From assembly GCF_018873765.1 (NCBI RefSeq), contig NC_057916.1:32525501-32589500 (forward strand): a stretch of 64,000 bases of DNA, in the 5' to 3' direction. Positions 1 through 11,803 of the stretch are shown piece by piece (the first letter of the stretch is position 1; each line of letters opens with the position of its first letter). The DNA is from Telopea speciosissima (lineage: Eukaryota > Streptophyta > Magnoliopsida > Proteales > Proteaceae). A program made the translations under genes and the position numbers. The notes under the pieces were generated by a model, which worked only from the letters and a program-made list of their open reading frames with translations, ran no database searches and had not been told where the DNA came from.

Positions 1-200
1 TAGATCGAGCCCTATCAGACACATAACAAGTGCACACCACACTTATTTATTATGATCAAGTACACCACACTTATTTATTATGATCAAGTGATGACACTCC
101 ATCCGCTTCCATAGGTGTCATCATTTAACCTTACATGCACGTGCACATTCAAGAGCCGATTCGGCCTCATATTGAGTACCCGGCATCCCCCTTTTTTTTT
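1..200. repeat. Dispersed repeat copy, also at 16770-17100
   Basis: The stretch shares its opening (tagatc-agccctatcag), a middle part with acatgcac-gcacattcaag, and the cggcctca-attgagt block with 16770-17100. It holds a perfect 28-bp tandem duplication (34-61 and 62-89). The second copy carries a small TIR element that this copy lacks. No gene is seen. Confidence 0.6.
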
Positions 201-240
201 TTTTTTGAAAACCTTAGGGGTGTCAATTCCTGGTCCTACC

Positions 241-2880
241 TGTAGATGCTGAATTTTGGCACCTTAGAAGTGTGATTCGACGATGATGATTAAAGCTCGA
301 CTAGCTTGCGTGGTGACCAAATGGTAGAAAATTACCAATTTACCCTTACCCCACTTTTTGTAACAAAACTGTCCCAAGTAGAGCCCAAATCTCTAGGATA
401 GCCTTGTTTAACCATTTTAAGCCCACGTGTGAAATTTCACTCCAATCTGACGCCTTTTGTCAAAATGACTGTCTTACCCTTGGCCTGGTTCTCGGTATCT
501 GGACTACCCGATTTGGCCCAAAACACTTTGGATGACCTTATTTGGTCATATTAAGCTTTCACAAAAAGTTTCGGCCAAATCGGATAACTTTTATGAAAAT
601 GACCATTTTGCCCCTGGCATGGTTCTTGGTACCCAAGCCACCCGATGTGACCTGAAACCATTTGGATAACTTTATTTGGTCATATTGTGCTTACACATAA
701 AATTTCATGTAATTCCGGTATCATTTGGACTTTGATCAGTGTGAAACACCATTTATGTGCTTTCCTCGATATCCGTGCCATTTTTAGACAAAATCAGGTC
801 ATATCTGCCACACGAATGGAAAGTACTTATTAAGACCTTCACGGCAATATGTGGCGCATCAAAATCGGTCACACGGATTGGAAGATATCAATATTTGAAT
901 GTGGGCCTTTAAAATGGAATCTTTAAGAAAGAGAGAAAAATAAAAACAAAATTGACCTATCCGAGTCAGACCGGATTGACCCGACCGGATCAACCAGGCC
1001 TGACCCGACCCAGCTGGACTGTCGGCAGGGGACAAGCCCCCACCATTTAGGCTGAGCCACACATGGCCCCATGCCCACTTGGTTGAGCCACACAAGGCCC
1101 ATCACCCATGCCCACCTGCCCAGCAGGCCTAGGCACACGCAAGCCCAGGCTGCACAGCAAGCCTAGGCACACGCAAGCCCAGGCTGCGCAGCAAACCTGG
1201 CCACACGCAAGCCAGCCCATCACTCCTTATCCTAGCCATTAATGCACCAAGGGTCTTTGAGACCTTTCCTCGAACAGTTTTTTCCCTATAAATAATAGGC
1301 CATTTGGAGGGTTTAGGGACCGAGAAAATTCATGAAAATTATCATTGTGAAGTTCGTTCTCCCCTCTGTCCATCCATTTCAGAGACATCTCCATATCATG
1401 CTTCCATAGACATATAAAATTCCTCAAATACCCCTTGTTCACCACTCTTGCCATTCGGGGCAAACACACTTGGAGTGGCTTTCAATGCCTTCCGGCGATA
1501 ATTCCGGCCATCCAAGGATATTTAGACTGAGCCCAGACACTTCCACGCTTCAAGGGTAGGTTTTAAATATCTTTATTTAGTTTTTATGTATTTCTTTTGA
1601 TTTTCTTTAGTTAAAAGAGGCTGCTTTCAGTTAAAAAATCTTCAAAAATAACACAAAAGTGGTAAATTTCTGAAAAGTTTAGGGAAGATGTTCCCCACTG
1701 TGCTTGATGTCCATTAATTTTCTCAAGCTCCAAATCACGGTTTTTGTGATATTTTAGCCCCTGTGAAGGATTTCGGATTATGTAAAATCTGAACCTGTGG
1801 GTGGGGATTTGGACAAAATCATTATGACCATATTAAATATCATGTTTTGATTAGTGGGTGTGGGCTCTGGTTTGATCCAATTCGGATCTGTGATGGGGAT
1901 TTTTTATTTTTCTTTGTTTTCCCTTCTTTTTAGCATTTCAGAAAATATTAAAAATAGTATAAATATATAAAAATTCATAAAAAAATTTTGGGATACATAT
2001 TTCATCAGGATTGATTTTATGGGCTCATTAATCACTGACATGAATGTTTGATCATTTTCATAGGTGTTCCTTACCATGTTAGGGATGTAGATGTCATTTT
2101 TTTATTTGTTGTGAAAATCCAAGAAAATCAGAAAAAATACATTTCTAAGCATTAAATTCTGTTTTAAGTTGTTTTAGAATGTTTTCATATGCATACATGC
2201 CCACCATGAATCATAACCATGCGTAAAAAGTCACTTCTGCCTCAGGGGTATTTTGGCCATTTTGCGACCAAATCATATTTAGGGCCCTTGAAAGGTTTCT
2301 ATCACTTTATTTGTATGTTTTAACTTCCATAAGCATGTTTTAAGTATAAGTTTGCATTTTCATGCATATTTGTATTTTTGCCTTAATAGGGGTATTTTGG
2401 TAATTTTACCACTTTCTAGCATTGTATATATTTTAATGATTCACATGCATGCCATTAATCATGCTTTAATCATTTCAGCATTTAAATTTGATTTCTTGCC
2501 TTTGTACATATTTTGGTCCTCTAGGGGCATTTTCATAATTTTGGCCATTTTGGCTCTACATAATCACCTAACTTAGGGGTAGTAATTAGGATTAAAACAT
2601 TAATTTTAATTAGCCTAATTAGGTCCATAAATTTCAACAAAGATAATCAAAACACAAAAAATAAAATATTTTAATTAGGTGTATAATACGCATAACACAA
2701 CAGTATACAATAGAGTTTGGCCTAGGAAGACCGGCCGTCGGCCGGGCGGTTGCTGGGTGCCTAACATCTTCCCAGCCCGTAACTTGACACCTACCCAGAG
2801 ATCTGGAGCAGACCATCCATTGAGTCATTGGAATTAATTAGCGCCCTTCTCTGAAGAACGGGCACCATTTGTGGGTCCTA
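241..2880 (+). mobile_element. Probable LTR of a Ty3/gypsy-type element (solo or truncated)
   Basis: No protein of recognisable family is encoded here. A TATA-like ctataaat lies at 1286-1293 with a long AT-rich stretch after it, as in a large plant LTR. Near the end, a segment with tgcctaacatcttccc (about 2757) followed by ggtggcgactcc (about 2892) resembles the 3' part of many plant gypsy LTRs; this is recognition from memory. The start at tgtagatgct is a guess. I found no convincing target-site duplication or primer-binding site. Confidence 0.4.
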
Positions 2881-3865
2881 GACCCTGATCTAGGTGGCGA
2901 CTCCCTACACCATCAACAACAATTCCCGCACCACTCCCACACTCGGGTGCACCACACCAGAAAGAGGTCGCGGATCGATCTTCATCCGTTGCGCCTACAC
3001 TACCAAGCAGACCTGACCGAGCCCACCCAGCTAAAGTTTGGTCTGCCCCAGCCCATTTACTAAACTTGTCGAGCTCAAGCCCAACACATTTAGTAACCGG
3101 GTGGTCCCAGTGTGGGGTCCTAGCCCGTTGGGTGCCTGTCACGACCAATCGATTCCAGGCCCGACCTAGCTTGCCTGGTTATAGCCCAACCTAGCCTGAC
3201 CTTTTACCTTGTAAACTTCCCCTCCCCCTTCCTCTCCTGGTCTTCCCTGTGTGGCTGTCTAATTTTGCCTTCTATCAGATTTTGTGTTTCAATTTCAAAA
3301 TTTATGGATTAATTAAAATATCCTAATCTTACTAGGACTATTTGATTTTTATGGATGGGTGATGGTTATTTCAATTTTGTCCACAAGATTATTCAATTGA
3401 AAGGTCTCTCTTTCATAATCTGTCTTCAATTTCAGATTCTATTGAGCACTCAATAGGTTCCACTTCGAGTAGGATTTCTTTTATGGGTTTCATTGTTGGA
3501 TTCGATTCCTTGTCATTTCAGTTCGTTTTTGTCGTGTTACTCTTGTGCATTTAGATGCTTAAGCAGAAAAATCCTTCTCTGTGGAATGGCATTGGTTGAC
3601 AAGTTAAAATCAGTCCCCATCTGAACGAAGAAGATTCAGAACACTGCAAAAGTGGTTTGTGTGGCAAATTACAGATCGGTTACTCCCTGTCTTTCCATTA
3701 GTTGTTGTTACCCTAGATCGGATGGTCATAGACCATCATCTCACAACATCTTCGTCGAAGATGGTTTGGTCTTCTACAACCTTCACAAGAGATGATTTAT
3801 TTCTTCGCAGATCGTCGGAGAAGAAAAAGATAGATGGAGAAAGATGACAAGGAGATGGATTTGGG
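2881..3865. other. Intergenic, no gene recognised
   Basis: This stretch contains short open frames only, with no domain or gene structure that I recognise. It may be internal sequence of the LTR element to the left. Confidence 0.4.
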
Positions 3866-3879
3866 TTGTCTCATAAGGG

Positions 3880-4075
3880 TAAAATGGTCAATGTCAAATA
3901 TTGAAGGGTAATATGACCATTTTCAAATGTTTAACTACACCTAATGGTTTCAACTTAACGAAAAGGGCTTATTTGTAAGCCCCACAATCGTCCTAGTGAG
4001 GTCCACGTAAATGGTGAAACTGCAAGGGGTGTTCTATTATTGTTTCAAACACCAAGGGGTGCATGTAATTTGCTC
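3880..4075. mobile_element. Single long-TIR end of a MULE-like element (truncated)
   Basis: The segment has the style of the MULE TIRs in this window: runs such as aaatggtcaatg, aagggtaatatgaccatttt and caaggggtgcatgtaatttgctc, ending in front of tttta. The matching inverted arm was not found to the left, so only one end appears to remain. Confidence 0.4.
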
Positions 4076-4511
4076 TTTTATTTGTATTTATGACCTATTT
4101 AAAAAAAGTCATTAATAAAATTCATTTTTATCAATTAAAAACCGTTTGGTAAATATTAGACATAATAGAGTATGGAATGTGAAACCATTTGGTAACTACC
4201 TATGTGTAAATAATTTTTATACCATTTTTTAAAGAAATGGATCCAAATTATGGAAAAGTTTAAGTAGTGGGAGAAGAGATTCCCCATTCAAAGGGATCTT
4301 ATCCCATCACTTTCCTACAGTTAGAGTAACCAATATGAAAGAGAAAGAATTGGATAAAGCTTAATAATCTTAAGACAAGCGATGCTCATCTCATAATCTC
4401 TGGCATGGAAGTGTACCATTGAGGACGCAATTTTATCTGTTCTTAACGCAATGCTTGAAATCTGGGTATTATTGAAACTTAATATCGATCAAAATAAGAA
4501 ATTTATTTTAT

Positions 4512-4650
4512 TGAAAAGTAATCTCTTTTACCCCTGCCCGAGCACAACCTTGCCCAAGTGGGGGTAAGGTGGTCATTGCGCACCTCACCATGTCTTGTCG
4601 GCACGGTCTTGCCGGGCAGCTCGACAGTAGATGATCTAAATTGCCTAGAT
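4512..4650. repeat. Half of a foldback element related to 43814-44002
   Basis: It aligns by eye with the right arm of the foldback at 43814-44002 (gcccaag/gggtaa, cattgcgcacctcac, a cagtag-gat motif and ctaaattg). The left arm is missing, so it is a decayed half-element. Confidence 0.45.
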
Positions 4651-4765
4651 CCAAGGTAGGGGTGGAGTTGTAGGAAGAAGAGAAGAAAATCATAGTGATG
4701 AAGCAGATGTAGAAAGGGATGGGGATAGGGTCAGAGATGATAATAATGATAATTTATCTAATGTA

Positions 4766-4921
4766 AACCCCAAGGGGTCAGCTCGGTTGGCAAAAGACCA
4801 ACTCCTCAAATAAGAGGTCATGAGTTCAAACCACCATGGGGTCTATCCCCATCCCCTACCCCTACCCCTACCCCTACCCCCACCCCCATATTAAAGCACT
4901 CCAATTCCAAAAAAAAAAAAC
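4766..4921 (+). mobile_element. tRNA-derived SINE with intact 11-bp target duplication
   Basis: A Pol III box A-like motif (cagctcggttgg, about 4779-4790) and box B-like motif (gagttcaaacc, 4822-4832) are followed by a ccccta-type simple repeat and a poly-A tail. The element is flanked by the same 11 bases, tatctaatgta, at 4755-4765 and 4922-4932. Box spacing, A-tail and long duplication are diagnostic of a SINE moved by LINE machinery. Confidence 0.88.
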
Positions 4922-4969
4922 TATCTAATGTAGAAAGGGATGGGGACATGGTTTATGACATTACAATTT

Positions 4970-5491
4970 AGTCGTCACGTGGTGTGGTCCCCACTTTTCG
5001 CCAAGTTTCGGGAGGAACCCGCGGCACCGTAGTCAGGATGTCGCGGAACTGCCTCCAGTTTGGTCCAGGTTTTGGCATTTCGATGATCGTCCGTGTCCTG
5101 TTGTCATCATCGCTGGGATGGGTGATAATTTTCAATGTCTACAATTACCAACAATACCTTCTCTCCACTAGTAGGGAGGAGCTAATGAACCTAAAATGTC
5201 ATTGTACCATGTGACGTGATAAACCATAAATACTTGGGGCCAACCCCGATCCACCACATGGCATGGTATGAAGGGAGGATAACCCAGACCCAGCTACATC
5301 AAGACCCATCTGCTAGACCAAAGCGGAAGAGACACAATAGGTCACGCAAGGACCAAGGTCACCACCCAGATTTATAAAGGAACGTTATCTCAAAGGAGAT
5401 TAACCTCACCTACGCACGACCCTCAAGGATCTTATCCAATATGCGAAGGAAGCACATGTCCATCTGCTAGGGAACACCTTCCCTACCCGGA
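4970..5491. mobile_element. Left part of an older LTR split by the gypsy insertion
   Basis: No gene is seen. The sequence continues across the gypsy element at 12810-13130, where a TATA-type sequence (gctataaatac, about 12899) and a ctaacttaggcatcggag motif common in plant LTRs occur. I infer one LTR-like host sequence interrupted at the ctcta duplication. The left limit is uncertain. Confidence 0.4.
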
Positions 5492-5496
5492 CTCTA

Positions 5497-5614
5497 TGTT
5501 ACACCCGCACCCGAAATATACCCTTACACTCCGGGGCAATTTAGACCTTTACCAAAGGGAAATGCCATGGTGACAATGGTCAACCCTTATGACCTTGAAC
5601 CTAATATTTTATTG
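5497..5614 (+). repeat. Truncated 5' LTR fragment
   Basis: These bases repeat the start of the LTR at 6191-6313 almost exactly (tgtta-acc, cactccggggcaattt, cctaatattttattg). Similarity stops abruptly at 5614, which marks the deletion breakpoint. Confidence 0.85.
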
Positions 5615-6190
5615 TTCAAGACCTTCTCTAACAACAGACATGATGGAGTAATGGGTCACCAAATGCGTTCCCTCCGTACCGTGTGTGAACAATAGGAGAT
5701 TCCATTAATATTCCAAATCATTCTAAAGTTAGGTTAAGTAATGAGATGACCCGAAGTGAAAGCATTCAGAATGTAAACCCTATGTTGGGGACTAGACAGA
5801 TTTAGTCCTGTAACCCGAGAATGACCAAAGTGAAAATGACCAGAGTGGTATCACCTGATCTAGAAGATCTAAGGAACTTTCTGTTCCTTGTGGCTTAGTT
5901 TAGTGTGTGAGGCCTTATGTTACTCACTGAAATATTTTAACCATCGACCCCTAACCCAATGGAACCTAGGGTTATTGTGAGCCACACCCCCTGTGGTAAT
6001 GTGACCCTATAAGGAAGAGAAATTGTAGAACCTGACTTACTGTTCCATATAGGTACTGCCCCACCTTGATTGAACCCTTGACTTAGTCTAAGTTGTGGGC
6101 GACTAGTGTTGTTATTTAACAACCCTCACCCCTTAAGACCCCTAGCTGCCTCAAATTTCAAGGAAGAAATTTTTAATAAGGTTGGGGGGA
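5615..6190 (+). other. Internal remnant of the gypsy element with polypurine tract
   Basis: No domain is recognisable. The end (about 6153-6190: caaatttcaaggaagaaatt, then ggttgggggga) matches the 3' internal end of the intact chromovirus at 59893-59931, including the polypurine tract just before the LTR. Confidence 0.65.
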
Positions 6191-6467
6191 TGTTATACCT
6201 GCACCCAAAATATACCCTTACACTCCGGGGCAATTTAGACCTTTACCAAAGGGTAATGCCATGGTGGCAATGGTCAACCCTTATGATCGACCTTGAACCT
6301 AATATTTTATTGTAAGTGTCCCCTCGAAGTCCTAAGAGTACGGGTCAAAGTCCCGCAACTTTCCTTGAAGTTTGGGCCCTGACAGCAGCACCGGAGTCAT
6401 GAACGGACTCACTCAAACTGGTTCCGCTCGAGGATCCGCCCGTACTGTTACCTGCCCTTTTTATTTA

Positions 6468-8353
6468 GAGTAAACATCTAGTAGACCCCCTGAGGTTTGT
6501 TCACCTATCTTGTAGCCCCCCCCCCCCCATTAATTAAAACCTTACTTACAGTCCCCTGGGACTAACAGAATACCTATTCCGTTAGAGTTAACAGGTTAAC
6601 TGATGATGTCAGCTGGACATAACTCTGGAAATGGCCAAAATACCCTTATGGATTGGTTGTCCTAAAGAATACTCTTCTTTCCTCTTTCGTTCTACTTCTA
6701 CGGTAGCCATTGCCGCTTATTCGAAGGTAGCCATTGTCGTGGATCAAAGATCTGGTTTTTTCCCCCTTCATTTTCCTGGTTCACTCACCCAACTTTGAAT
6801 CCACGTCTCTACAACTCAAAGAAATGAAAAAAAATTATGCGTTTCTACAGAAACAATTGAAGCTCACAGTAATATCAAGCGAAAGCTCTAAAATCTTAAC
6901 GTCTAAATTTGCTTCTATCTGCAAACCCTAAACTCTGCCATGTTTCCAATCTGAAGCCCTATGATTTGCTTCAAGTCTTCATTCTCAAGGACGCCAACAT
7001 TTTGATCATATTGGAATCGATAATTCCTTCAATTTGATGTCGTACAAAAAGATCAAATCAATTCAGTTTACACCCCTCCCTCTATTCGTTCTAGCACCTG
7101 AGCGAGTCGAAGCTCGTTCCTAATCTGGGTAACTCCACAATCTCGCTCAATTCATCCAAGGTCGACCCTAAAGATGATGACAAAGGTGATGATGACGAAG
7201 AAGAAGAAGATGGAGCATCAAATTTGTCCATGGCAGCTGCAGCTTGAATAAAATAAAATAATCTATCTAAAATTTCTCTGTTTCACATCCTTCATGCAAT
7301 TCTGTGTTTTCCTTTCTCTAAAAGGGGAAAAGTTTTTTCTTCCAACAATCTTGTAGCCATCATATACCCTACTCTTCAACAACTTGAAGGTGAATTAACT
7401 GAACTGGCGGACAAGAATGAGAAAGGTGAATGTCCTGAAATTTCAGGAAGGAAGAGGGCGGAAGAGAGGTGGAAGCTTTCCAACAAGGATCCAGAACGAG
7501 AGGATGAATGTGGGATTTGTATGGAAGCTTGCACCAAGATGGTCTTGCCCAACTGTGGTCACTCCATGTGCATCAGCTGCTTTCGTGACTAGTAACTGCT
7601 GAATCCATATTCAGATTTACTCTCTTACAGCCAAACACCAACTACCTTTTATGCTCAATGCCGCCATGTCGTGGGCTCTGGCAGCCATTTTTGGGTTTGG
7701 AAATGTGCCCAACCAGATTCTTGATTTCTTGCGAGGCTCCCTAATTTAAGAAACCCATTTGCCCCAATTACGCATTTGAACTCCTCTGTAAACTGGGTGT
7801 TTGCTACAATCTCTCATCCTCTTGGTTTTCTTCACTTTTGTGTCTTGTAATTTGATCTGTTGCGTTGATGGGTCTCAGCCGAGCTTAAGAAGGGACTGAG
7901 ATGAACAAGGTGAAGTAGGAGAAGATGGCGATAATGAGAAATAGTGGCCACTGCTCTCTGTTTCTGAGTTCTGCATTTCTGCCATTGCGATACCCCAATG
8001 GAAGGTTCCTTCGAAGGTCTTTGTCTCTTTGATATTCTAGCACTGGCCATCGCACAATCTGCCAATAGAAGAAATTCCAGCATCGGCCTGCACGTCGACG
8101 CAACTTCTCTCTAAATTGAGCCTTAAATTGTTATTTCAAGGTTGGAGATGAAATAAGGGTACAAAGTTAATTTTCATTAAAGATGTACAAGGGTATTTTT
8201 TACATTTAATATGCTAACATCATCACTTAACCTGTTCACTATAATGGAATAGGTATTCCGTTAGTCCCAAGGGTCTGTAAGTAAGGTTTTAATTAATGGG
8301 GGGAACTACAAGATAGGTGAACAAACCTCAAGGGGTGAACTAGATGTTTACTC
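6468..8353. mobile_element. Mutator-like element (family B) carrying a RING-gene fragment
   Basis: Long terminal inverted repeats of about 150 bp begin gagtaaacatctagt at 6468 and end actagatgtttactc at 8353. A perfect 9-bp duplication, ttttattta, flanks it at 6459-6467 and 8354-8362. Long TIRs with 9-bp duplications are typical of MULEs. No transposase is present; the interior holds gene-like sequence, including a RING E3 fragment, as in a Pack-MULE. Confidence 0.88.
7353..7592 (+). pseudogene. Captured fragment of a RING-finger E3 ligase gene
   Basis: A frame with no start codon reads from VAIIYPTLQQLEGEL to a RING start (ECGICMEAC, then LPNCGHSMC) and ends at a stop just after CFRD. The cysteine-histidine pattern and the preceding charged linker resemble plant RING ligases of the AIRP2 group (family knowledge from memory). 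The second half of the RING, with its last two zinc-ligand pairs, is missing, so it cannot form a complete RING. The 79-codon frame has no internal stop, which argues for recent capture. It lies inside the MULE at 6468-8353. Confidence 0.72.
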
Positions 8354-9514
8354 TTTTATTTATTTTTCTGTGGGACCCACGTCTCCATGTCCCGAACACC
8401 ATAATTAGACCCTCGGACAAGATAGACCCCCACCCTTACCATTAATTGGTTAAATGGGCCATGAAAGTTTGCCCACAAGGCTTAATGTAAAATAAATAAT
8501 GAGTTTTATACCCTAACTTAAACCAAATGGACCTTAAAGGACAAATAGGTCCTATGGGCTTAGGGTGCATCCAAACATATCCTAATTAACTAAATGGACC
8601 TAATGGTTATGACATGGATTAAACATGCCCTAAGACCCAAATTAAAACCCATTTAAGACCTAAGAAATTAACTAGTATTTGAGGGCACCTAACCAAACAA
8701 GACCTAAGGCCCCATTAGACTTTAAAAGATAACCTAAACTCCTATTCCCTTATCTCTCCCCCTCCCAAGCAAACCGTGGAAGAGAAGAGACAAGGAAAGG
8801 AGGAGAAGAAGGAAGGAAGAAGAAGAAGTGGAAGCAGGAGAGGAATAGGAGGGGAAGGGAAGAGGATGGAAGCCATGCCAACATGGCTGGCTACCCCACA
8901 TCTCCTCCTCTTGCTATCCGAACAAAGAAGGAAGAAGAGAAGAAGAAGAAGAGATGGAAAGGGAGGGAGGAAGGAAGAGGAGGTGGATCTTCAAGGCTGG
9001 CTGGAATTGGAGCTCCTCCCACCAAGGTATGACCTAAACCCTTGGTACTTCTCTTTCCATTTTCATTTTTATAGATTTCTTGAGCTTGAGGTAACCTAGG
9101 GTTCCATTTGCGACTCAAGGTGAAGCTCAGCCCATAGTGGAGCTCAAATGGTGATAACCGAACCCTAGTTGAGGCTTGTTTAAGTTGCATTGCAGCCATT
9201 ATTGCTGGACCTTTGGTTCTAAGCTATGAAACCCTACCTTTGGACCAAATTGGAACCAAACCCTTGTGTGATCTTGAATCCATGGGGTAAGCCTAGGTTC
9301 TAGTGACCCTAGGGAGACCTAGACACCCCCTCTATGACCCTGAGTACAAGGGGTACCCCAAGCTTCAGGCTGGAGAAGAAGCCCTTTGAAATCTCTGAAA
9401 AGATTTTCGGCAGACACACGACCGGATCCACCAGTAGTGGTACCGTCCGTCAGTCCGCCCGGTGTAATCCCTGTGATTTGACCTGAACGGATGAAGGAAC
9501 AGATCCAATCTGTT

Positions 9515-9780
9515 GCCTCCGCCCGTGGGTCAGTTCACTCTCAGTTATGTCTCAGGGATCGAACGTATGCAGGGGCGGATTAAGATGGCGCATCCGCCCG
9601 TGGGTCCGCTCGCTCTCGGGTGTGTCTCAGAAATCGAACGGATGCACAAACGTATCCAAGTAAGATGTTCCGTCCGTGGATCCGCTCCTTGTGTTTTGAC
9701 CTTTTGGCCTGAACGGAGTCTGGGAAGGACTCACCCTGTTGCTTCCGTCCGTGGGTCCGCTCGTGCTGTCTTGGTTGAAA
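9515..9780. repeat. Tandem array, about 75-bp unit, four copies, within the LTR
   Basis: Units begin near 9518, 9593, 9669 and 9744 with tccg(c/t)ccgtgg(g/a)tc and continue ccgctc. The copies differ by substitutions and small indels. The array lies mid-LTR, at about the same relative place as the arrays in the other two gypsy LTR types of this window. Confidence 0.75.
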
Positions 9781-10125
9781 CTTGATTTTAACCTTGGGGG
9801 CCCAACATGGGACTCCTCTATACATCTTTTAATGATTGCTTTTGTGTTTTAGGCTACCCAACTCGATGGATAGTTGGTGCACCTGTGAGATTCATGTCAA
9901 CCACGCCGGGTGACACCCGTTTCGGTGAGTGGGTTTTGGGTGACCTTGTTGGATTTGAATATATATATTAAGCAATCTTAAGCATGCTATTATATAAATA
10001 TAAACATTGTGCGCATTGCATTATTTATCTCAAATGTGAACTGTTATGAATGTGTTATTATTCTCACCATTGTATCAGGGGTGACGGTGCCGGGTGTGCC
10101 AGTACCGGAACCCCAATTTATTTAA

Positions 10126-11803
10126 GGGTAAAGTACACGTACGCCCCTATAATGCACCCAATATTCCTCGTACCCCCCTAAGCGGTTCAATATTCCACCT
10201 ACCACCCTTCAATATTCCACGTACCACCCCTGCTTTACACCCCAAATGCCAGATAGGTCCAATCCATTAAATACCACCGTTAGATGCCAAAATTTTGACC
10301 ATTTTACCCTTTGTTCCATTTTCTTAAATCTGAAAAGACTTAATTACCCTCACTTATTTGTTTCCTAAACTAATTGAAAATGACCATTTTACCCTTTGTT
10401 TTATTTTTATGAATGAAAAGACCTAATTGCCCTCATTTATGTATTACCCTAACCTAATTTGAAAAGACTATTTTACCCCTAAATACTTGTTCCTAAAACC
10501 CCCAAAATGCCCTCCTCCCCCAAATCATCATCTTCTTTTACATACCACCACCACTGCCCCCGCCCCCGCCCCCGCCCCCACCACATCTGCCACCCACCAT
10601 TGGCTTTGGGTTCTAAGACAAATGAGAGAAACAGAGAGCAGCAGAGTGGGGGAGTAAAAGAAAAAAGGAGTACTGAGACGAGAAAACTCGAAGCTTCCCT
10701 GAGCCGGGGTAGAAGACTCTCGTCCGACATCGTCTTCTTCTTCTCCACTTCTCCTTCTTTTATTTTGATTTCTTTTCTTACCATCTCCATCGCATTTCTG
10801 AGACCTACCAAATCCATTTGTTTTTTGTTTTCCCATCTTTAAACCCCAATCCCCAATACCCTATTCTCCCTTCTCCATCTAAAAACCCATCTCCGAGAGA
10901 TGAAATCCCTCTTCTAATCTCCACCGAACCCACTTCTTTATCTTCAATTGCTATTTTTTAGTTTTTATTCCATATCGAACCCCACCCATCTCTTTTCTCT
11001 TTCCACTCAACCAAACCCAAATCCAACACCGGAAACCTTTTTTATTTTCTCTTTGATTACCCCAATCCCATAACCAGAACTCCATCATCCCATCTTCTCC
11101 CTTCTCTCATATTCTTCCCCCCTTTTTTATTTTAAGTATTAATATGTCTGTAATAATCCTCAGTCGTTGTTACTTGAAATTTCTGCAATCGAACGTGGGT
11201 CTCCATTCATCTTCTCAGCAAAGGTGTTCTTCGTCTCAGTGATCGGTTGTTGCAAGTGTCGGATTGAGGAGAAGCAAGCTTGCAGGGTTCCAGATTTTAT
11301 TCAAAAAAGGGTTCCCTTCAGTTCACGGCGGCAGCGGCCGCATAGGCGGCGGCGATTATCGATTGTCGAGTTGGGTGGCAGTGGTGGTGGTGGGGGTGGT
11401 GGGTATGTAAAAGAAGATGATGATTTGGGGAAGATGAGGGCATTTTGGGGTTTTTAGGAACAAGTATTTAGGGGTAAAATAGTCTTTTCAAATTAGGTTA
11501 GGGTAATACATAAATGAGGGCAATTAGGTCTTTTCATTTATAAAAATAAAACAAAGGGTAAAATGGTCATTTTTAATTAGTTTAGGACAACAAATAAGTA
11601 AGGGTAATTAAGTTTTTTCAGATTTAAGAAAATGGAGCAAAGGGTAAAATGGTCAAAATTTTGGCATCTAACGATGGTATTTAACGGATTGGACCTATTA
11701 GGTATTTGGAGTGTAAAGCAGGGGTGGTATGTGGAATATTGAGCCGCTTAGGGGGGTACGAGGAATATTGGGTGCATTATAGGGGGCTACGTGTACTTTA
11801 CCC
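10126..11803. mobile_element. Mutator-like element (family A, copy 1)
   Basis: TIRs of about 430 bp start gggtaaagtacacgt and end acgtgtactttaccc. A perfect 9-bp duplication, tttatttaa, flanks it at 10117-10125 and 11804-11812. The interior (about 10590-11360) has CT-rich and GGN-rich sequence with short open frames but no transposase and no gene I recognise. Confidence 0.88.

Noticed and set aside
859-1469. Minus-strand open frames of 70-80 codons
   Set aside because: They overlap each other, show low-complexity composition, no domain or gene structure, and lie in probable LTR sequence.
236-2795. ctacc on both sides of the putative LTR as a target duplication
   Set aside because: The right copy would leave an LTR ending in cac rather than ca and the similar ggtggcgactc block lies beyond it; probably coincidence.
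8776-9199. Open frames of about 100 codons on both strands
   Set aside because: They come from GA-rich sequence after the MULE inside the LTR leader; the Lys/Arg/Glu bias reflects base composition.
10479-10842. Overlapping frames of 102-112 codons on both strands
   Set aside because: They lie in the TIR and CT-rich interior of a MULE; three frames are open at once because of composition.
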